Source: Paludibacter sp.
Lineage (GTDB): Bacteria > Bacteroidota > Bacteroidia > Bacteroidales > Paludibacteraceae
DNA length: 64,000 nt
Assembly (NCBI GenBank): GCA_031292575.1
Contig: JARLGX010000017.1
Coordinates: forward strand, 1 to 64,000
Direction: 5' to 3'
Positions 39,637 to 50,073 of this stretch are shown in pieces. The notes beneath the pieces are model-generated. The model searched no databases. It was not told the origin of the DNA and saw nothing but the letters and a program-made list of their open reading frames with translations. A program made the position numbers and the translations under genes. How positions within the stretch are numbered: position 1 is the stretch's first letter; each line of letters opens with the position of its first letter.

Positions 39637-40704
39637 GTGACAGAAGATTTTTTGGACGAAATAGAAGATGAAGTTGAAGAAGTGGGAGGGGAGCAGGAGC
39701 TTTTCGAGCATTTTCGGTTTGTTGTTGATAAGGGTCAGGCGATGGTGCGTATTGATAAGCATTTGGTTAACTGCATGTCGAATACATCACGCAACAGAAT
39801 TCAGGAAGCTGCCGATGCTGGAAATATTCTGGTAAATGGCAAATCTGTTAAATCTAATTACCGAATAAAACCACTCGATGTAATTACCATTGTATTGGCT
39901 TATCCACCCAATGAGTTTGAAATCATTCCGCAGGATATTCCGATTGATATCATTTACGAAGATGATGATATAATGCTTGTCAATAAGCAGCCAAATCTGG
40001 TTGTACACCCTGGATTTGGAAATTTTGACGGAACTTTGCTCAATGCAATCGCATGGCATTTGAAAGACCATCCCGAATTTAATCCGAATGATTCCCGAAT
40101 AGGTTTAGTACATCGCATTGATAAGGATACTTCAGGTTTAATTCTTATTGCCAAAACAGAAGATGCAAAATCAAATTTGGGCAAGCAGTTTTTTGATAAG
40201 ACTACACAACGGCGTTATCAGGCTTTGGTTTGGGGCAATGTGAAAGAAGACGAAGGTACAATAATTGGTTCGTTAGCGCGTGATCCGCGTGACAGAATGC
40301 TGTTTACCGTTTTCCCTGAAGGTGAAAATCCGGCTGCAAAACATGCTGTAACACATTATAAAGTCATTGAACGAATGGCTTACGTAACTTTGGTAGAATG
40401 CCGCCTTGAAACGGGTCGCACGCATCAGATTCGAGTTCACATGAAATATATTGGCCATACACTTTTCAACGATGAACGATATGGTGGTCATGATATATTA
40501 AAAGGAACCACAGCTGCCAAATACAAACAGTTTGTAAAAAACTGCTTTGAAATTTGCCCCCGACAAGCTTTACATGCTAAAACGCTTGGCTTTGTACATC
40601 CCCGAACAGGTGAATACATGCATTTTGAAAGCGAATTACCATATGATATGCAGCAGTTGATTGAAAAATGGCGGAACTATGCAAAAATATTAGCCGAAGA
40701 ATAG
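39637..40704 (+). CDS. rluD: RluA/RluD family 23S rRNA pseudouridine synthase
   Basis: S4 domain plus GLVHRIDKDTSGLILIAKT, LETGRTHQIRVHMKYIGHTLFND; GTG start. Confidence 0.93.
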   Translation: MTEDFLDEIEDEVEEVGGEQELFEHFRFVVDKGQAMVRIDKHLVNCMSNTSRNRIQEAADAGNILVNGKSVKSNYRIKPLDVITIVLAYPPNEFEIIPQDIPIDIIYEDDDIMLVNKQPNLVVHPGFGNFDGTLLNAIAWHLKDHPEFNPNDSRIGLVHRIDKDTSGLILIAKTEDAKSNLGKQFFDKTTQRRYQALVWGNVKEDEGTIIGSLARDPRDRMLFTVFPEGENPAAKHAVTHYKVIERMAYVTLVECRLETGRTHQIRVHMKYIGHTLFNDERYGGHDILKGTTAAKYKQFVKNCFEICPRQALHAKTLGFVHPRTGEYMHFESELPYDMQQLIEKWRNYAKILAEE

Positions 40705-40740
40705 AAATTAGTCAAACTATCTTTTTAAAATAAAGGTTTT

Positions 40741-41718
40741 ATGAAAAAAAATATTGCCATTGTTGCGGGTGGAGATTCGTCCGAAGTGGTTGTTTCGCTT
40801 AAAAGCGCAGCAGGATTGTATTCGTTTATGGATAAAGAGCGTTACAATTTATTTATTGTAACCATTGTAGGACAAACCTGGCAGGTTGAATGGTCAGATA
40901 ATGAGAAAATTGCGATCGACAAAAACGATTTCAGTTTTACCAGAAATGCAGAAAAAACAAATTTTGATTTTGCTTATATAACCATTCATGGAACTCCCGG
41001 AGAAAATGGAATTCTTCAGGGATATTTTGAATTAATAGGGTTGCCATATTCGTGTTGTGGTGTGCTGGCTGCTGCTATTACTTTTAACAAATTTACCTGC
41101 AACCAATATCTGAAAGGTTTTGGCGTGAAGGTTTCGGAGTCGTTGGTACTTCGTGCCGGTCAAACTGTTTCTGACGAAGAGATTGCACTGAAAATAGGTT
41201 TTCCATGCTTTGTAAAACCAAATGTGGGTGGAAGTAGTTTTGGAGTAACCAAAGTAAAAAGCGCTGAACAACTTCAACCTGCCATTGCGCTGGCATTTGC
41301 CGAAGGCGAAGAAGTAATGATTGAGGCTTTTATGGCAGGAACTGAAATTACATGCGGTATTTATAAAACTAAAATCAATTCGCATGTGTTGCTTGTTACA
41401 GAAGTAGTTCCAAAAAATGAATTCTTTGACTTTGATGCAAAATACAAAGGAGAAGTTGAGGAAATTACACCTGCCCGGATCAGTGCAACACTAACTGATC
41501 GTGTTCAAAAACTGACTTCGGCAATTTATGATATTCTGGGTTGTAAAGGCATTGTACGCATTGATTATATTATTTCTGAAGGCGATATGATAAATTTATT
41601 GGAAGTAAATACAACTCCCGGAATGACTGCCACCAGTTTTATCCCACAACAAATTGCTGCTGCCGGAATGGATATTAAAGATGTGATGACGGAAATTATT
41701 GAAAATGAGTTGACTTGA
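40741..41718 (+). CDS. ddl: D-alanine--D-alanine ligase
   Basis: NIAIVAGGDSSEVVVSLKSA, HGTPGENGILQGYFELIGLPY, LLEVNTTPGMTATSF. Confidence 0.95.
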   Translation: MKKNIAIVAGGDSSEVVVSLKSAAGLYSFMDKERYNLFIVTIVGQTWQVEWSDNEKIAIDKNDFSFTRNAEKTNFDFAYITIHGTPGENGILQGYFELIGLPYSCCGVLAAAITFNKFTCNQYLKGFGVKVSESLVLRAGQTVSDEEIALKIGFPCFVKPNVGGSSFGVTKVKSAEQLQPAIALAFAEGEEVMIEAFMAGTEITCGIYKTKINSHVLLVTEVVPKNEFFDFDAKYKGEVEEITPARISATLTDRVQKLTSAIYDILGCKGIVRIDYIISEGDMINLLEVNTTPGMTATSFIPQQIAAAGMDIKDVMTEIIENELT

Positions 41719-41726
41719 AAATAATT

Positions 41727-42704
41727 ATGAAAGCATTTGAAGATATACAAAATATAATTACAACTGAATTAGAAACTATTAATTGGAATAAAGATCCACG
41801 TGGACTCTACGAACCAATTGGTTACGTTTTAAGTATGGGCGGAAAAAGGATTCGACCAGCTTTGACATTATTAGCCTGTAATTTGTTTTCTGATAATGTT
41901 CAGCCGGCAGTAAATTCGGCACTTGGGATAGAGATTTTTCATAATTTTACGTTGCTTCACGACGATATAATGGATAGAGCCGATGTTCGTCGTGGTCGCC
42001 CAACTGTACATAAAAAGTGGGATGATAATACAGCTATTCTTTCTGGCGACGTAATGCAAATAGCTTCATATCAATTTATTGCACAAACTCCATCTGAATA
42101 TTTAAAGCAGGTTTTGGATTTATTTTCGAAAACAGCTGCCGAAATTTGCGAAGGACAACAATACGATGTAGATTTTGAAAACCGTGATGATGTAAAAGCT
42201 GAAGAATATCTTGAAATGATTCGGTTGAAAACAGCTGTTTTGCTTGGTTGTGCGTTAAAAACCGGCGCATGGATAGGTGGAGCAGGAGAGGAGGATGCGC
42301 AATTGCTTTATGATTTTGGTATTAATATTGGTCTGGCATTCCAGTTGAAAGACGATTTGCTTGATGTATATGGCGACGAAGCTACATTTGGGAAAAAAAT
42401 AGGCGGTGATATTCTTTGCAATAAGAAAACATATTTATTGATTCATGCACTTGAATTGGCAAAAGGAGAAGATGGAGCAGAACTTGAAAACTGGCTTAAC
42501 GCATTTGATGATAACTTATCAAATCAGAAAATTCTGGCTGTTACTTCACTATTTAACCGGCTAGGTGTAAAGTCAATTTGCGAAGACAAGATGCAATTTT
42601 TTTACACCAAGGCCATCGCAAATCTCGAAAAAGTGTCAGTTTTGGAGAATAAAAAGCAAGAATTAAGAAAATTAGCCGAAAAATTAATGTTTAGAAACGA
42701 TTAA
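41727..42704 (+). CDS. Polyprenyl synthetase family protein
   Basis: GGKRIRPALTLLAC, LLHDDIMDRADVRRGRPT, FQLKDDLLDVYGD. Confidence 0.94.
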   Translation: MKAFEDIQNIITTELETINWNKDPRGLYEPIGYVLSMGGKRIRPALTLLACNLFSDNVQPAVNSALGIEIFHNFTLLHDDIMDRADVRRGRPTVHKKWDDNTAILSGDVMQIASYQFIAQTPSEYLKQVLDLFSKTAAEICEGQQYDVDFENRDDVKAEEYLEMIRLKTAVLLGCALKTGAWIGGAGEEDAQLLYDFGINIGLAFQLKDDLLDVYGDEATFGKKIGGDILCNKKTYLLIHALELAKGEDGAELENWLNAFDDNLSNQKILAVTSLFNRLGVKSICEDKMQFFYTKAIANLEKVSVLENKKQELRKLAEKLMFRND

Positions 42705-42750
42705 TTTTTTATCTTTGTCGGCATAAGTACTTCAAAACACTGAATTAAGT

Positions 42751-43479
42751 ATGCCATACAGAAGACTACCCAACACTGATCAGGCTCGTTTGCGGGCGTT
42801 GCGAACAGCTATCCAACAAGCCGATAAAGAAAATTTTGGAGAGCAAATAGTTTCGTATAAAACCATTCATGAAGCTAAAACTTACCTTAATGGATTTGAA
42901 AAGCAGTTGGTTCAGTACCAACAAACCCTTGAAAGTCAGATTTCGGCCAATAAGCGTTATCAACAGATTGTGCACAATGCACGACTCTATATTTCACATT
43001 TTATTCAGGTCTTTAATCTTTCGGTTATTCGGGGTGACATAAAAAAGGATCATAAGCTATTTTACCAATTGGATCCGAACGTTCATGTTGTGCCCGATTT
43101 AAGTACAGAGTCTTCTTTGTTAAATTGGGGGAAATGTATTATTGATGGTGAAAATGAGCGGCTTAGAAATGGCGGACTACCAATTTATAATCCTACAATT
43201 GCCAAAGTAAAAGTTCATTACGAAGTATTTAAAGAATATAAATCGACCCAAAAACTCCATCAAAATACAACCAACCGTAATTGGGAAGATTTGGTAAGTT
43301 TACGAGAAAAAGGAGATATGATTATTTTGGATATTTGGAATCAGGTAGAGGCTAAGTTTAAGAACGAAAAGCCATATTCCAGGCTGATGAAATGTAAGAG
43401 TTACGGATTGGTTTACTATTACCGAAAAGGAGAAAAAGAGTTGACCAAAATGGATGACTTAGTTACTTCACCGGTTTGA
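42751..43479 (+). CDS. Hypothetical protein
   Basis: 242 aa intact ORF; no recognised family. Confidence 0.7.
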   Translation: MPYRRLPNTDQARLRALRTAIQQADKENFGEQIVSYKTIHEAKTYLNGFEKQLVQYQQTLESQISANKRYQQIVHNARLYISHFIQVFNLSVIRGDIKKDHKLFYQLDPNVHVVPDLSTESSLLNWGKCIIDGENERLRNGGLPIYNPTIAKVKVHYEVFKEYKSTQKLHQNTTNRNWEDLVSLREKGDMIILDIWNQVEAKFKNEKPYSRLMKCKSYGLVYYYRKGEKELTKMDDLVTSPV

Positions 43480-43486
43480 TACAAAT

Positions 43487-44086
43487 CTATTCAATTGTTT
43501 TAAATGGAGTTACTATCTTATCCATTTGAATGTCAAATTTTGAAGTAGGGATTTCTGATAACAATTGAAAATCAAATCCAATGCCTATTTTCATTGAATT
43601 ATTGGTTTTGAAAAACCGATCGTAAAAGCCTCTGCCACGCCCCAAACGATTTCTTTTAGCGTCAAATGCTACTCCAGGAACTATTACAAGGTCTATATTC
43701 CCAGTGTAATTTTCTGAAGAATCAGGTTCCCAAATACCTAATGCACCTTGCGTCATTGCACCTCCGGCAACATAAGATTTTAAAGCTAAATTATCTCCAA
43801 CAACTGTTGGAAGAACCACTTGTTTTTCGTAACTCCACTTTTCAACAATTTCATGAGTAGGTAATTCATCTGGTGTTGACCAATAAAGTAGAATTGTTTT
43901 TGAAGCAATAAATTCAGGCAATAATTCTATTTTAGTGAAAACAGCGTTAGCTTCCTGATGCTTTTGAGGCTCATTCATCATTTTTTTTAATTCTCTGATT
44001 TTCTGACGAATATTAGCTTTATCTGCATTTAATTCTGACGAATTTTCTTGAAATAATGGTTGTTGGTGTTGAATTATATTTTTCAT
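43487..44086 (-). CDS. 5-formyltetrahydrofolate cyclo-ligase
   Basis: KANIRQKIRELKKMM, VVLPTVVGDNLALKSY, DLVIVPGVAFDAKRNRLGRGRGFYDRF. Confidence 0.92.
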   Translation of the reverse strand: MKNIIQHQQPLFQENSSELNADKANIRQKIRELKKMMNEPQKHQEANAVFTKIELLPEFIASKTILLYWSTPDELPTHEIVEKWSYEKQVVLPTVVGDNLALKSYVAGGAMTQGALGIWEPDSSENYTGNIDLVIVPGVAFDAKRNRLGRGRGFYDRFFKTNNSMKIGIGFDFQLLSEIPTSKFDIQMDKIVTPFKTIE

Positions 44087-44087
44087 T

Positions 44088-44696
44088 TTAAAGCCTATTT
44101 GTTTCAACAAGTATAATTATTCTCTCTACAATTTTGTCTTTATCTGCTCCATCGTATGTAGATTTTAGGTTCGAGCCAAAAAGCCGAGCAACTCCTTGCC
44201 AAAAAAAGGCAGATATACTCCCACGATAGGCTTTAATCAGTTCGTAGGGTGTTTCAGCACACTCGCGGTCGATAAGTTTCAACAGCATTTGTCCCTGATT
44301 TATTGACATTTTTTTGAGACTTGGTTCGTATTTTTTAAACACTTCTTTTTCGTAAGTATTCAGGTATTTTTTCTGTTCTTTCTCATCCGAAATTGAAGCA
44401 AGTTTTATATTTGTTTTATTAAGTTCACTTGCAATTAGTTTTGCATATGGCAGCGTTAATTTTACATCACGCACGGTGCTATAATAAAACTTCTCTTGAT
44501 TTTTGTTTTTGAAACGTTCGGGAGGGAAAATATAAATTTCATTTAAATAAACCATCAGCATAGTATCTTTCCCATTTTTTTCTATCCACACTATTCTGTC
44601 TTCAGGAGGTATATTCTTTATAGAATTTTGGGCATATAACTCTACAAATGAGACTGAGATTAAAGTAAATAGCAATAAAAAACTTAATTTTTTCAT
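44088..44696 (-). CDS. DUF4294-like secreted protein
   Basis: Signal peptide; YFYSTVRDVKLTLPYAKLIASELN, LIDRECAETPYELIKAYRGSISAFFWQGVARLFGSNLKS. Confidence 0.75.
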   Translation of the reverse strand: MKKLSFLLLFTLISVSFVELYAQNSIKNIPPEDRIVWIEKNGKDTMLMVYLNEIYIFPPERFKNKNQEKFYYSTVRDVKLTLPYAKLIASELNKTNIKLASISDEKEQKKYLNTYEKEVFKKYEPSLKKMSINQGQMLLKLIDRECAETPYELIKAYRGSISAFFWQGVARLFGSNLKSTYDGADKDKIVERIIILVETNRL

Positions 44697-44857
44697 AATT
44701 GAGGAAATTATTTAGTACAAAAAAAATTGTTGCAATTTCTATTCCAAACAAATATTATTTATTAAAATTGTTGTTAATTCGTTTATTTTGTATATTTTTG
44801 GCTATTCAAAATTTATATAGTATTATTAAATCTATTGTAACTAAAACCTTTATTTCT

Positions 44858-45676
44858 ATGAAGCCCTTTTTTTCAACGGTTATAATTCTATTTTTTTGTC
44901 AATTTCTTCAAGCTCAAATCTCTACTGTAATTCCTTCTTCAAATGCAATTGCTCAAACATCGGTTGCTGATTCACGCAATTGGGCAGCATTTAATAATCC
45001 AGCTATTTTAGGTTACGCGGAGAAGCCCGAAATAGGAATTGAATATGAAAACAGATTCTTTCTTTCCGAACTTTCTACTAAAAGTGTTCAACTCGCTTTG
45101 CCTTCAAACTTACTCAACACCGGAATTTCATTCTCGCATTTTGGATATTCATTTTATCACGAAATGCTTTTGGGAATCGATTTTGCACGAAGTTTTTCAA
45201 ATAAATTTGCAATGGGAGTGCAATTCGATTATTACACTGCATATTTCGCTGCTTCCAATTCTTATCGTGGTGCTTTCTTACCTCAAATAGGGTTATCCGT
45301 TAAGTTTTCATCAAAATTTAACTTGGGTTTTCATTCCTTTAATCCATTTCAGTCCAACATAAAAACCGAATTTGTGACTAAAAGAATTCCATCCGTTTTC
45401 AGTTTGGGTACGGAATACTTTTTTTCTCCGGAGCTTGCATGGCGCACCCAGATAGACAAAGAAGTAAGTAGTAATTATAGGTTTGCAACCGGTTTTGAAT
45501 ACCAAATGCTGCAAAGCGTTAATGTAAAATTGGGAGCTTATTGTTCCGATTATTTAGTGCCATGTCTGGGGTTTGGGTTTAAAACCGGTTCTTTTCAGTT
45601 CAATTTGAATTGCGAAATGCATCCGTTGCTTGGGCTGAATACTATTGCTACCATCAAATATCGATTTAAAAAATAA
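44858..45676 (+). CDS. Outer-membrane beta-barrel protein (PorV/PorP-like)
   Basis: Start MKPFFSTVIILFFCQFLQAQ with signal peptide; DSRNWAAFNNPAILGYAEKPEIGIEYENRF. Confidence 0.7.
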   Translation: MKPFFSTVIILFFCQFLQAQISTVIPSSNAIAQTSVADSRNWAAFNNPAILGYAEKPEIGIEYENRFFLSELSTKSVQLALPSNLLNTGISFSHFGYSFYHEMLLGIDFARSFSNKFAMGVQFDYYTAYFAASNSYRGAFLPQIGLSVKFSSKFNLGFHSFNPFQSNIKTEFVTKRIPSVFSLGTEYFFSPELAWRTQIDKEVSSNYRFATGFEYQMLQSVNVKLGAYCSDYLVPCLGFGFKTGSFQFNLNCEMHPLLGLNTIATIKYRFKK

Positions 45677-45709
45677 AAAGGATTTTCTGCAAATAACATC
45701 AGAATAAAT

Positions 45710-47776
45710 TTGAAACGGTTGGTATTATATCTGTTTTCCCTGATAATATGCTCTTATTCAGTAAGAGCTCAGGATGCTGTTTCCACAACTGAACAACTCA
45801 TTGCTGATATCTTTGAACAATATGCGGCAGAAAGTGAAGAAACTATTGACTATGATAGCTTTTTTGAAGACTTAATGTTTTGTTCGGAAAACCCAATTAA
45901 TTTGAATCTAGCTACACGCGAAGAGCTCGAAAAATTACCATTTCTATCAGATATCCAAATTGAAAATATTCAGTCATATGTGTATGAAAATGGCTCTATG
46001 CAAACTATTTATGAACTTCAACTAATTGAAGGATTGGATATGACAGATATTCGACGCATGTTGCCCTTTATAAAAATTGGTGAAGCTGGGAATTTAACTC
46101 CAAAAATTTATTGGAATGATTTATTAAAATATGGTAAAAATGAATTATTTTTTCGCTTGGATAAAGGAATTGAAACCAAGGAAGGTTATCGGTTTTTACC
46201 TGAAGAAGATCAAAATTCAGCCTCAACAAATTCCGTTAATTATTTGGGGAACGACCTTTATAATTCGCTGCGTTATAACTATCATTACAAAGATAGGATT
46301 AAGTTTGGCATGACAGCAGAAAAAGATGCAGGCGAACAATTTTGGGGATCGACACACAGAGGTTATGATTTTTATTCGTTTCACGCTCAATTAAATAATT
46401 TCGGTAAGTTTAAAACAATAGTTATTGGAGATTTTCGGGCAAATTTTGGACAAGGTTTGGTATTGCATCCCGAATTCGGAATGGGAAAATCGTCGTATGT
46501 GCTGAATGTTACACCCCGTAGTTCCGGATTAAAGAAATTCAGTTCAACCGATGAAAGTAATTTCTTCAGAGGTGGAGGAGCTACTATCCGATTCAAAAAG
46601 TTCGATGTTTCAGTTTTTTATTCCAATAAAATGATTGATGGTGACACTGTTAATGGTTCCTTTTCGAGTAATATCACTACAGGTTACCATCGAACATTAG
46701 ACGAACTAAGTAAGAAACACACTGTAAACCAGCAAATTGTCGGAGGCAATGCAACATATACTAACATGAATTTGCAAGTTGGAATAACGGCTGTTCACAC
46801 TGAGTTAGATAATAACTTAATCCCAGAAAAGTCTGTATACAATTATTTTTACTTTGAAGGTAAAAGGCAAACAACCGGTGGCGTTTATTATCGTTACAGA
46901 TGGAAAAAACTGAATCTGTTTGGAGAATCTGCGATGACTGATAATGGTTCGATTGCCACGTTGAATGGATTTTATTTTAGTCCTACATCAACAGTCAGCC
47001 TGGTAGTTTTGCAGCGGTACTATTCTCCGGAATATGACACTTTTTATGCTTCTTCATTTTCCGAGACTTCTCGAATAAACAATGAAAATGGTTTGTATCT
47101 GGGTGCCGAAGTTCGTCCGTTTAGGAAATGGAAGTTGGCTGCTTACGCCGATAGTTATCGTTTTCCATGGCCAAAATATGGGGTTGATGCACCTTCCATT
47201 GGCAGAGATTATTTGTTTCAAGCCGATTTCGCTCCCAAACGAAATATTGCGATGTATTGGCGTTTCAAATTTGAAGAAAAGCAAACAAATTTATCTGCTT
47301 CGGGAGTTGTGATGCCGATAGTAGTTCCGCTTCAAAAAACATCGTTGCGGTATCAGCTTACATATTCGTATGAAAACTTTACATTCAAGAATGTGTTGGA
47401 AGGAAATTTATCGCGACAGGGTAATGCCGCATGGACGTATGGAGTTATTGCTTCGCAAGATGTTAGTTATGCTTTTAAAACGATTCCACTTAAGCTTAAT
47501 TTCAGGTATCAGTTTTTTGATGCGATTGATTATGAAAACCGGTTTTATTCATATGAAAAGGATGTGCTTTATGCTTTTTCTATCCCAATGTATTTTGGTT
47601 TGGGAAACCGGTATTATCTGAATTTGCAATATGATTTGAATAAACGTCTTTCGCTTTGGTTCAAAATTGCTCAAACCGTTTATGCCGACGACCGCGAAAC
47701 GCTTAGTAGTGGCAATGAAACAATTTCCGGAAACAGAAAAACGGATGTAAGGTTGCTAGTGAAGTTTGAGTTTTGA
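45710..47776 (+). CDS. Helix-hairpin-helix domain + large predicted outer-membrane beta-barrel
   Basis: N-terminal INLNLATREELEKLPFLSDIQIENIQSYVYENG HhH motif; remainder is beta-strand-rich; signal peptide. Confidence 0.8.
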   Translation: MKRLVLYLFSLIICSYSVRAQDAVSTTEQLIADIFEQYAAESEETIDYDSFFEDLMFCSENPINLNLATREELEKLPFLSDIQIENIQSYVYENGSMQTIYELQLIEGLDMTDIRRMLPFIKIGEAGNLTPKIYWNDLLKYGKNELFFRLDKGIETKEGYRFLPEEDQNSASTNSVNYLGNDLYNSLRYNYHYKDRIKFGMTAEKDAGEQFWGSTHRGYDFYSFHAQLNNFGKFKTIVIGDFRANFGQGLVLHPEFGMGKSSYVLNVTPRSSGLKKFSSTDESNFFRGGGATIRFKKFDVSVFYSNKMIDGDTVNGSFSSNITTGYHRTLDELSKKHTVNQQIVGGNATYTNMNLQVGITAVHTELDNNLIPEKSVYNYFYFEGKRQTTGGVYYRYRWKKLNLFGESAMTDNGSIATLNGFYFSPTSTVSLVVLQRYYSPEYDTFYASSFSETSRINNENGLYLGAEVRPFRKWKLAAYADSYRFPWPKYGVDAPSIGRDYLFQADFAPKRNIAMYWRFKFEEKQTNLSASGVVMPIVVPLQKTSLRYQLTYSYENFTFKNVLEGNLSRQGNAAWTYGVIASQDVSYAFKTIPLKLNFRYQFFDAIDYENRFYSYEKDVLYAFSIPMYFGLGNRYYLNLQYDLNKRLSLWFKIAQTVYADDRETLSSGNETISGNRKTDVRLLVKFEF

Positions 47777-47920
47777 CGATTCTTACAAAATTCCATTTTT
47801 GATTTGATTTACGTTGAGAGGAAAAAGATATAAAAGTGCCTTTTAAATTGGAAAATTTGATATATCTATTATACAATTTGACATACTCTCAAATATTTAG
47901 CAAAAACTGCCATCTCTACA

Positions 47921-47950
47921 TTGCAATTTTAGAATATTGCAGTATCTTTG
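47921..47950 (+). promoter_or_regulatory. Bacteroidetes-type promoter of pta
   Basis: TTG (47921-47923) - N19 - TATCTTTG (47943-47950). Confidence 0.65.
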
Positions 47951-48013
47951 TATTGTTTTTCGGTACGAAAAATAACTGCACTCAGAATTTACAACACACT
48001 CTATATCTTTAAG

Positions 48014-49015
48014 ATGGAATTATTAGAAAAAATTATGGCACGTGCCAAGGCGAACTTACAACGTATTGTTTTGCCGGAAGGTACTGAAATCCGAACATTG
48101 AAAGCGGCAGATATCATTCTGAAAGCAAAAGCTGCCAAATTGATTTTGATTGGAAATGAAGCGGAAATCAAAAAACTGGCTGCTGAAAATAACCTTACAA
48201 ACATTGTTGAAGCTACAATTGTAGATCCGGAAACTAATGCAAAAATGTTGGATTATAGCAATTTGCTTTTCGAGCTTCGGAAGAGTAAAGGCATGACCAT
48301 TGAAGAAGCAACAAAGTTGGCTAAAAATCCGTTATACCTTGGCTGTTTGATGATTAAAAACGGAGATGCTGATGGAGAATTGGCCGGTGCACAAAACACT
48401 ACCGGAAATGTACTTCGGCCGGCTTTTCAGATAGTAAAAACATTACCAGGAATTAATGTTGTTTCAGGTGCACTGTTAATGTTTACACCAACTCCTCAAT
48501 ATGGCGAAAACGGGTTATTGGTTTTTGCAGACTGTGCTGTAAATCCAAATCCAACAGCCGAGGAATTGGCACAAATTGCCATTAGCACAGCAAATACAGC
48601 ACGTGTTATCTGCGGTTACGAACCACGTGTGGCTATGTTAAGTTTCTCGTCGAAAGGAAGTGCAAAACACGAATTGGTTGATAAAGTGGTGGAAGCTACT
48701 CGTATTGCCAAAGAAATGGCTCCTGATTTGCTTATTGATGGTGAATTACAAGCCGATGCGGCGTTGGTTCCTGAAATTGGGCAAAGTAAGGCTCCAGGAA
48801 GTAAAATTGCCGGACATGCCAACGTGTTGGTTTTCCCAGATTTACAGGCTGGAAACATTGGCTATAAAATGGTTGAACGGTTCTCTGGTGCACAAGCTGT
48901 AGGACCAATTTTGCAAGGAATGGCTGCACCGATAAATGACCTTTCACGTGGTTGCTCGGTTGATGATATTGTGAGGATGATTACAATTACTGCGAATCAG
49001 GCAATGAAAAATTAA
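48014..49015 (+). CDS. pta: Phosphate acetyltransferase
   Basis: [36 protein letters not shown]; start set downstream of the promoter. Confidence 0.96.
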   Translation: MELLEKIMARAKANLQRIVLPEGTEIRTLKAADIILKAKAAKLILIGNEAEIKKLAAENNLTNIVEATIVDPETNAKMLDYSNLLFELRKSKGMTIEEATKLAKNPLYLGCLMIKNGDADGELAGAQNTTGNVLRPAFQIVKTLPGINVVSGALLMFTPTPQYGENGLLVFADCAVNPNPTAEELAQIAISTANTARVICGYEPRVAMLSFSSKGSAKHELVDKVVEATRIAKEMAPDLLIDGELQADAALVPEIGQSKAPGSKIAGHANVLVFPDLQAGNIGYKMVERFSGAQAVGPILQGMAAPINDLSRGCSVDDIVRMITITANQAMKN

Positions 49016-49102
49016 TTCACAATTCATAATGCATAATTATAACTGCATTTTAAAGCTGAATTGTGCATTATGAATTATAATTTATGCATTAAATAAAATA
49101 TT

Positions 49103-50059
49103 ATGGCAGAAGAAATTATTGAAGTAATTGAACGCTACGGCCTTAGCAAACGTAACCGGAAACGGACTTTGTTTTCGCGCATAGGCGTTGTGGGTTGTGG
49201 TAAAGAAGGGAGCGTAATTGCTACAACGGCAGCACTCAATGGTATGGAGGTGGTTTTTTTGGAACCTAATGAAGAGAGTATTGTCAATGCCTATAGTCGC
49301 ATTGAAGAAAAATTAGATAAAAAGATTTCGAACTGGGGTTTGACTGAAAATGAGAAAAAAGCAATTATCAGTCGTATTACCGGGACTTCGAGTTATGCTG
49401 ACTTTAGTGGATGTGATTTTGTAATTGAAGCTATTCGTTATCACGATCAAACCGGTGAAAGAAGAATTGCACAACGAAAAGAAGTTTTTAAAGAATTAGA
49501 GCGGGTCTTGTCGACAAACGCGATTATAGCCTCAAATGTTACAACAGTAATTGTTACAGATTTGGCATCGGAACTTGAACATACCGAACGTTGTATAGGA
49601 TTACATTTTCTTTCAAATGTGCCTGATTCACAAATAATTGAAATAGTTCCAGGGTTAAATACATCGACTGAAACTTACGATAAAGTTTGCCAATTTGCCC
49701 GACTGATTAATCATCAATACATTCCGGTATTGGAATCGTCTGGATTGGTAAGTATTCGCCTCTTTCTTATACAATTGAACGAAGCTTGCGGAATTTTGCT
49801 TGAAGGAATTTCGAGTGTTGAAGATATTGATCTTGTTTTAACTGTTGGTTTTGGCCATCGTCAGGGAGTTTTTCGTACAGCTGATCAAATGGGCATCGAA
49901 AAAATTGTTCGTTTGCTCGAGAATTTATGGGATGAATATGGTAGTTTAAAATACAAACCCTCACCTATTTTACTGCGTCTTTTCCGCGCAAAACATTTTG
50001 GAGTTAGTACAAATAAAGGTTTTTATACCTACGATGATTTAGGCAATATAATTAAATAA
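49103..50059 (+). CDS. 3-hydroxyacyl-CoA (3-hydroxybutyryl-CoA-like) dehydrogenase
   Basis: Rossmann RIGVVGCGKEGSVIATTAALNGMEVVFLE; SNVTTVIVTDLA; LHFLSNVPDSQIIEIVPG; GFGHRQGVFRTADQMG. Confidence 0.88.
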   Translation: MAEEIIEVIERYGLSKRNRKRTLFSRIGVVGCGKEGSVIATTAALNGMEVVFLEPNEESIVNAYSRIEEKLDKKISNWGLTENEKKAIISRITGTSSYADFSGCDFVIEAIRYHDQTGERRIAQRKEVFKELERVLSTNAIIASNVTTVIVTDLASELEHTERCIGLHFLSNVPDSQIIEIVPGLNTSTETYDKVCQFARLINHQYIPVLESSGLVSIRLFLIQLNEACGILLEGISSVEDIDLVLTVGFGHRQGVFRTADQMGIEKIVRLLENLWDEYGSLKYKPSPILLRLFRAKHFGVSTNKGFYTYDDLGNIIK

Positions 50060-50073
50060 GGAGGAACAGAAAC

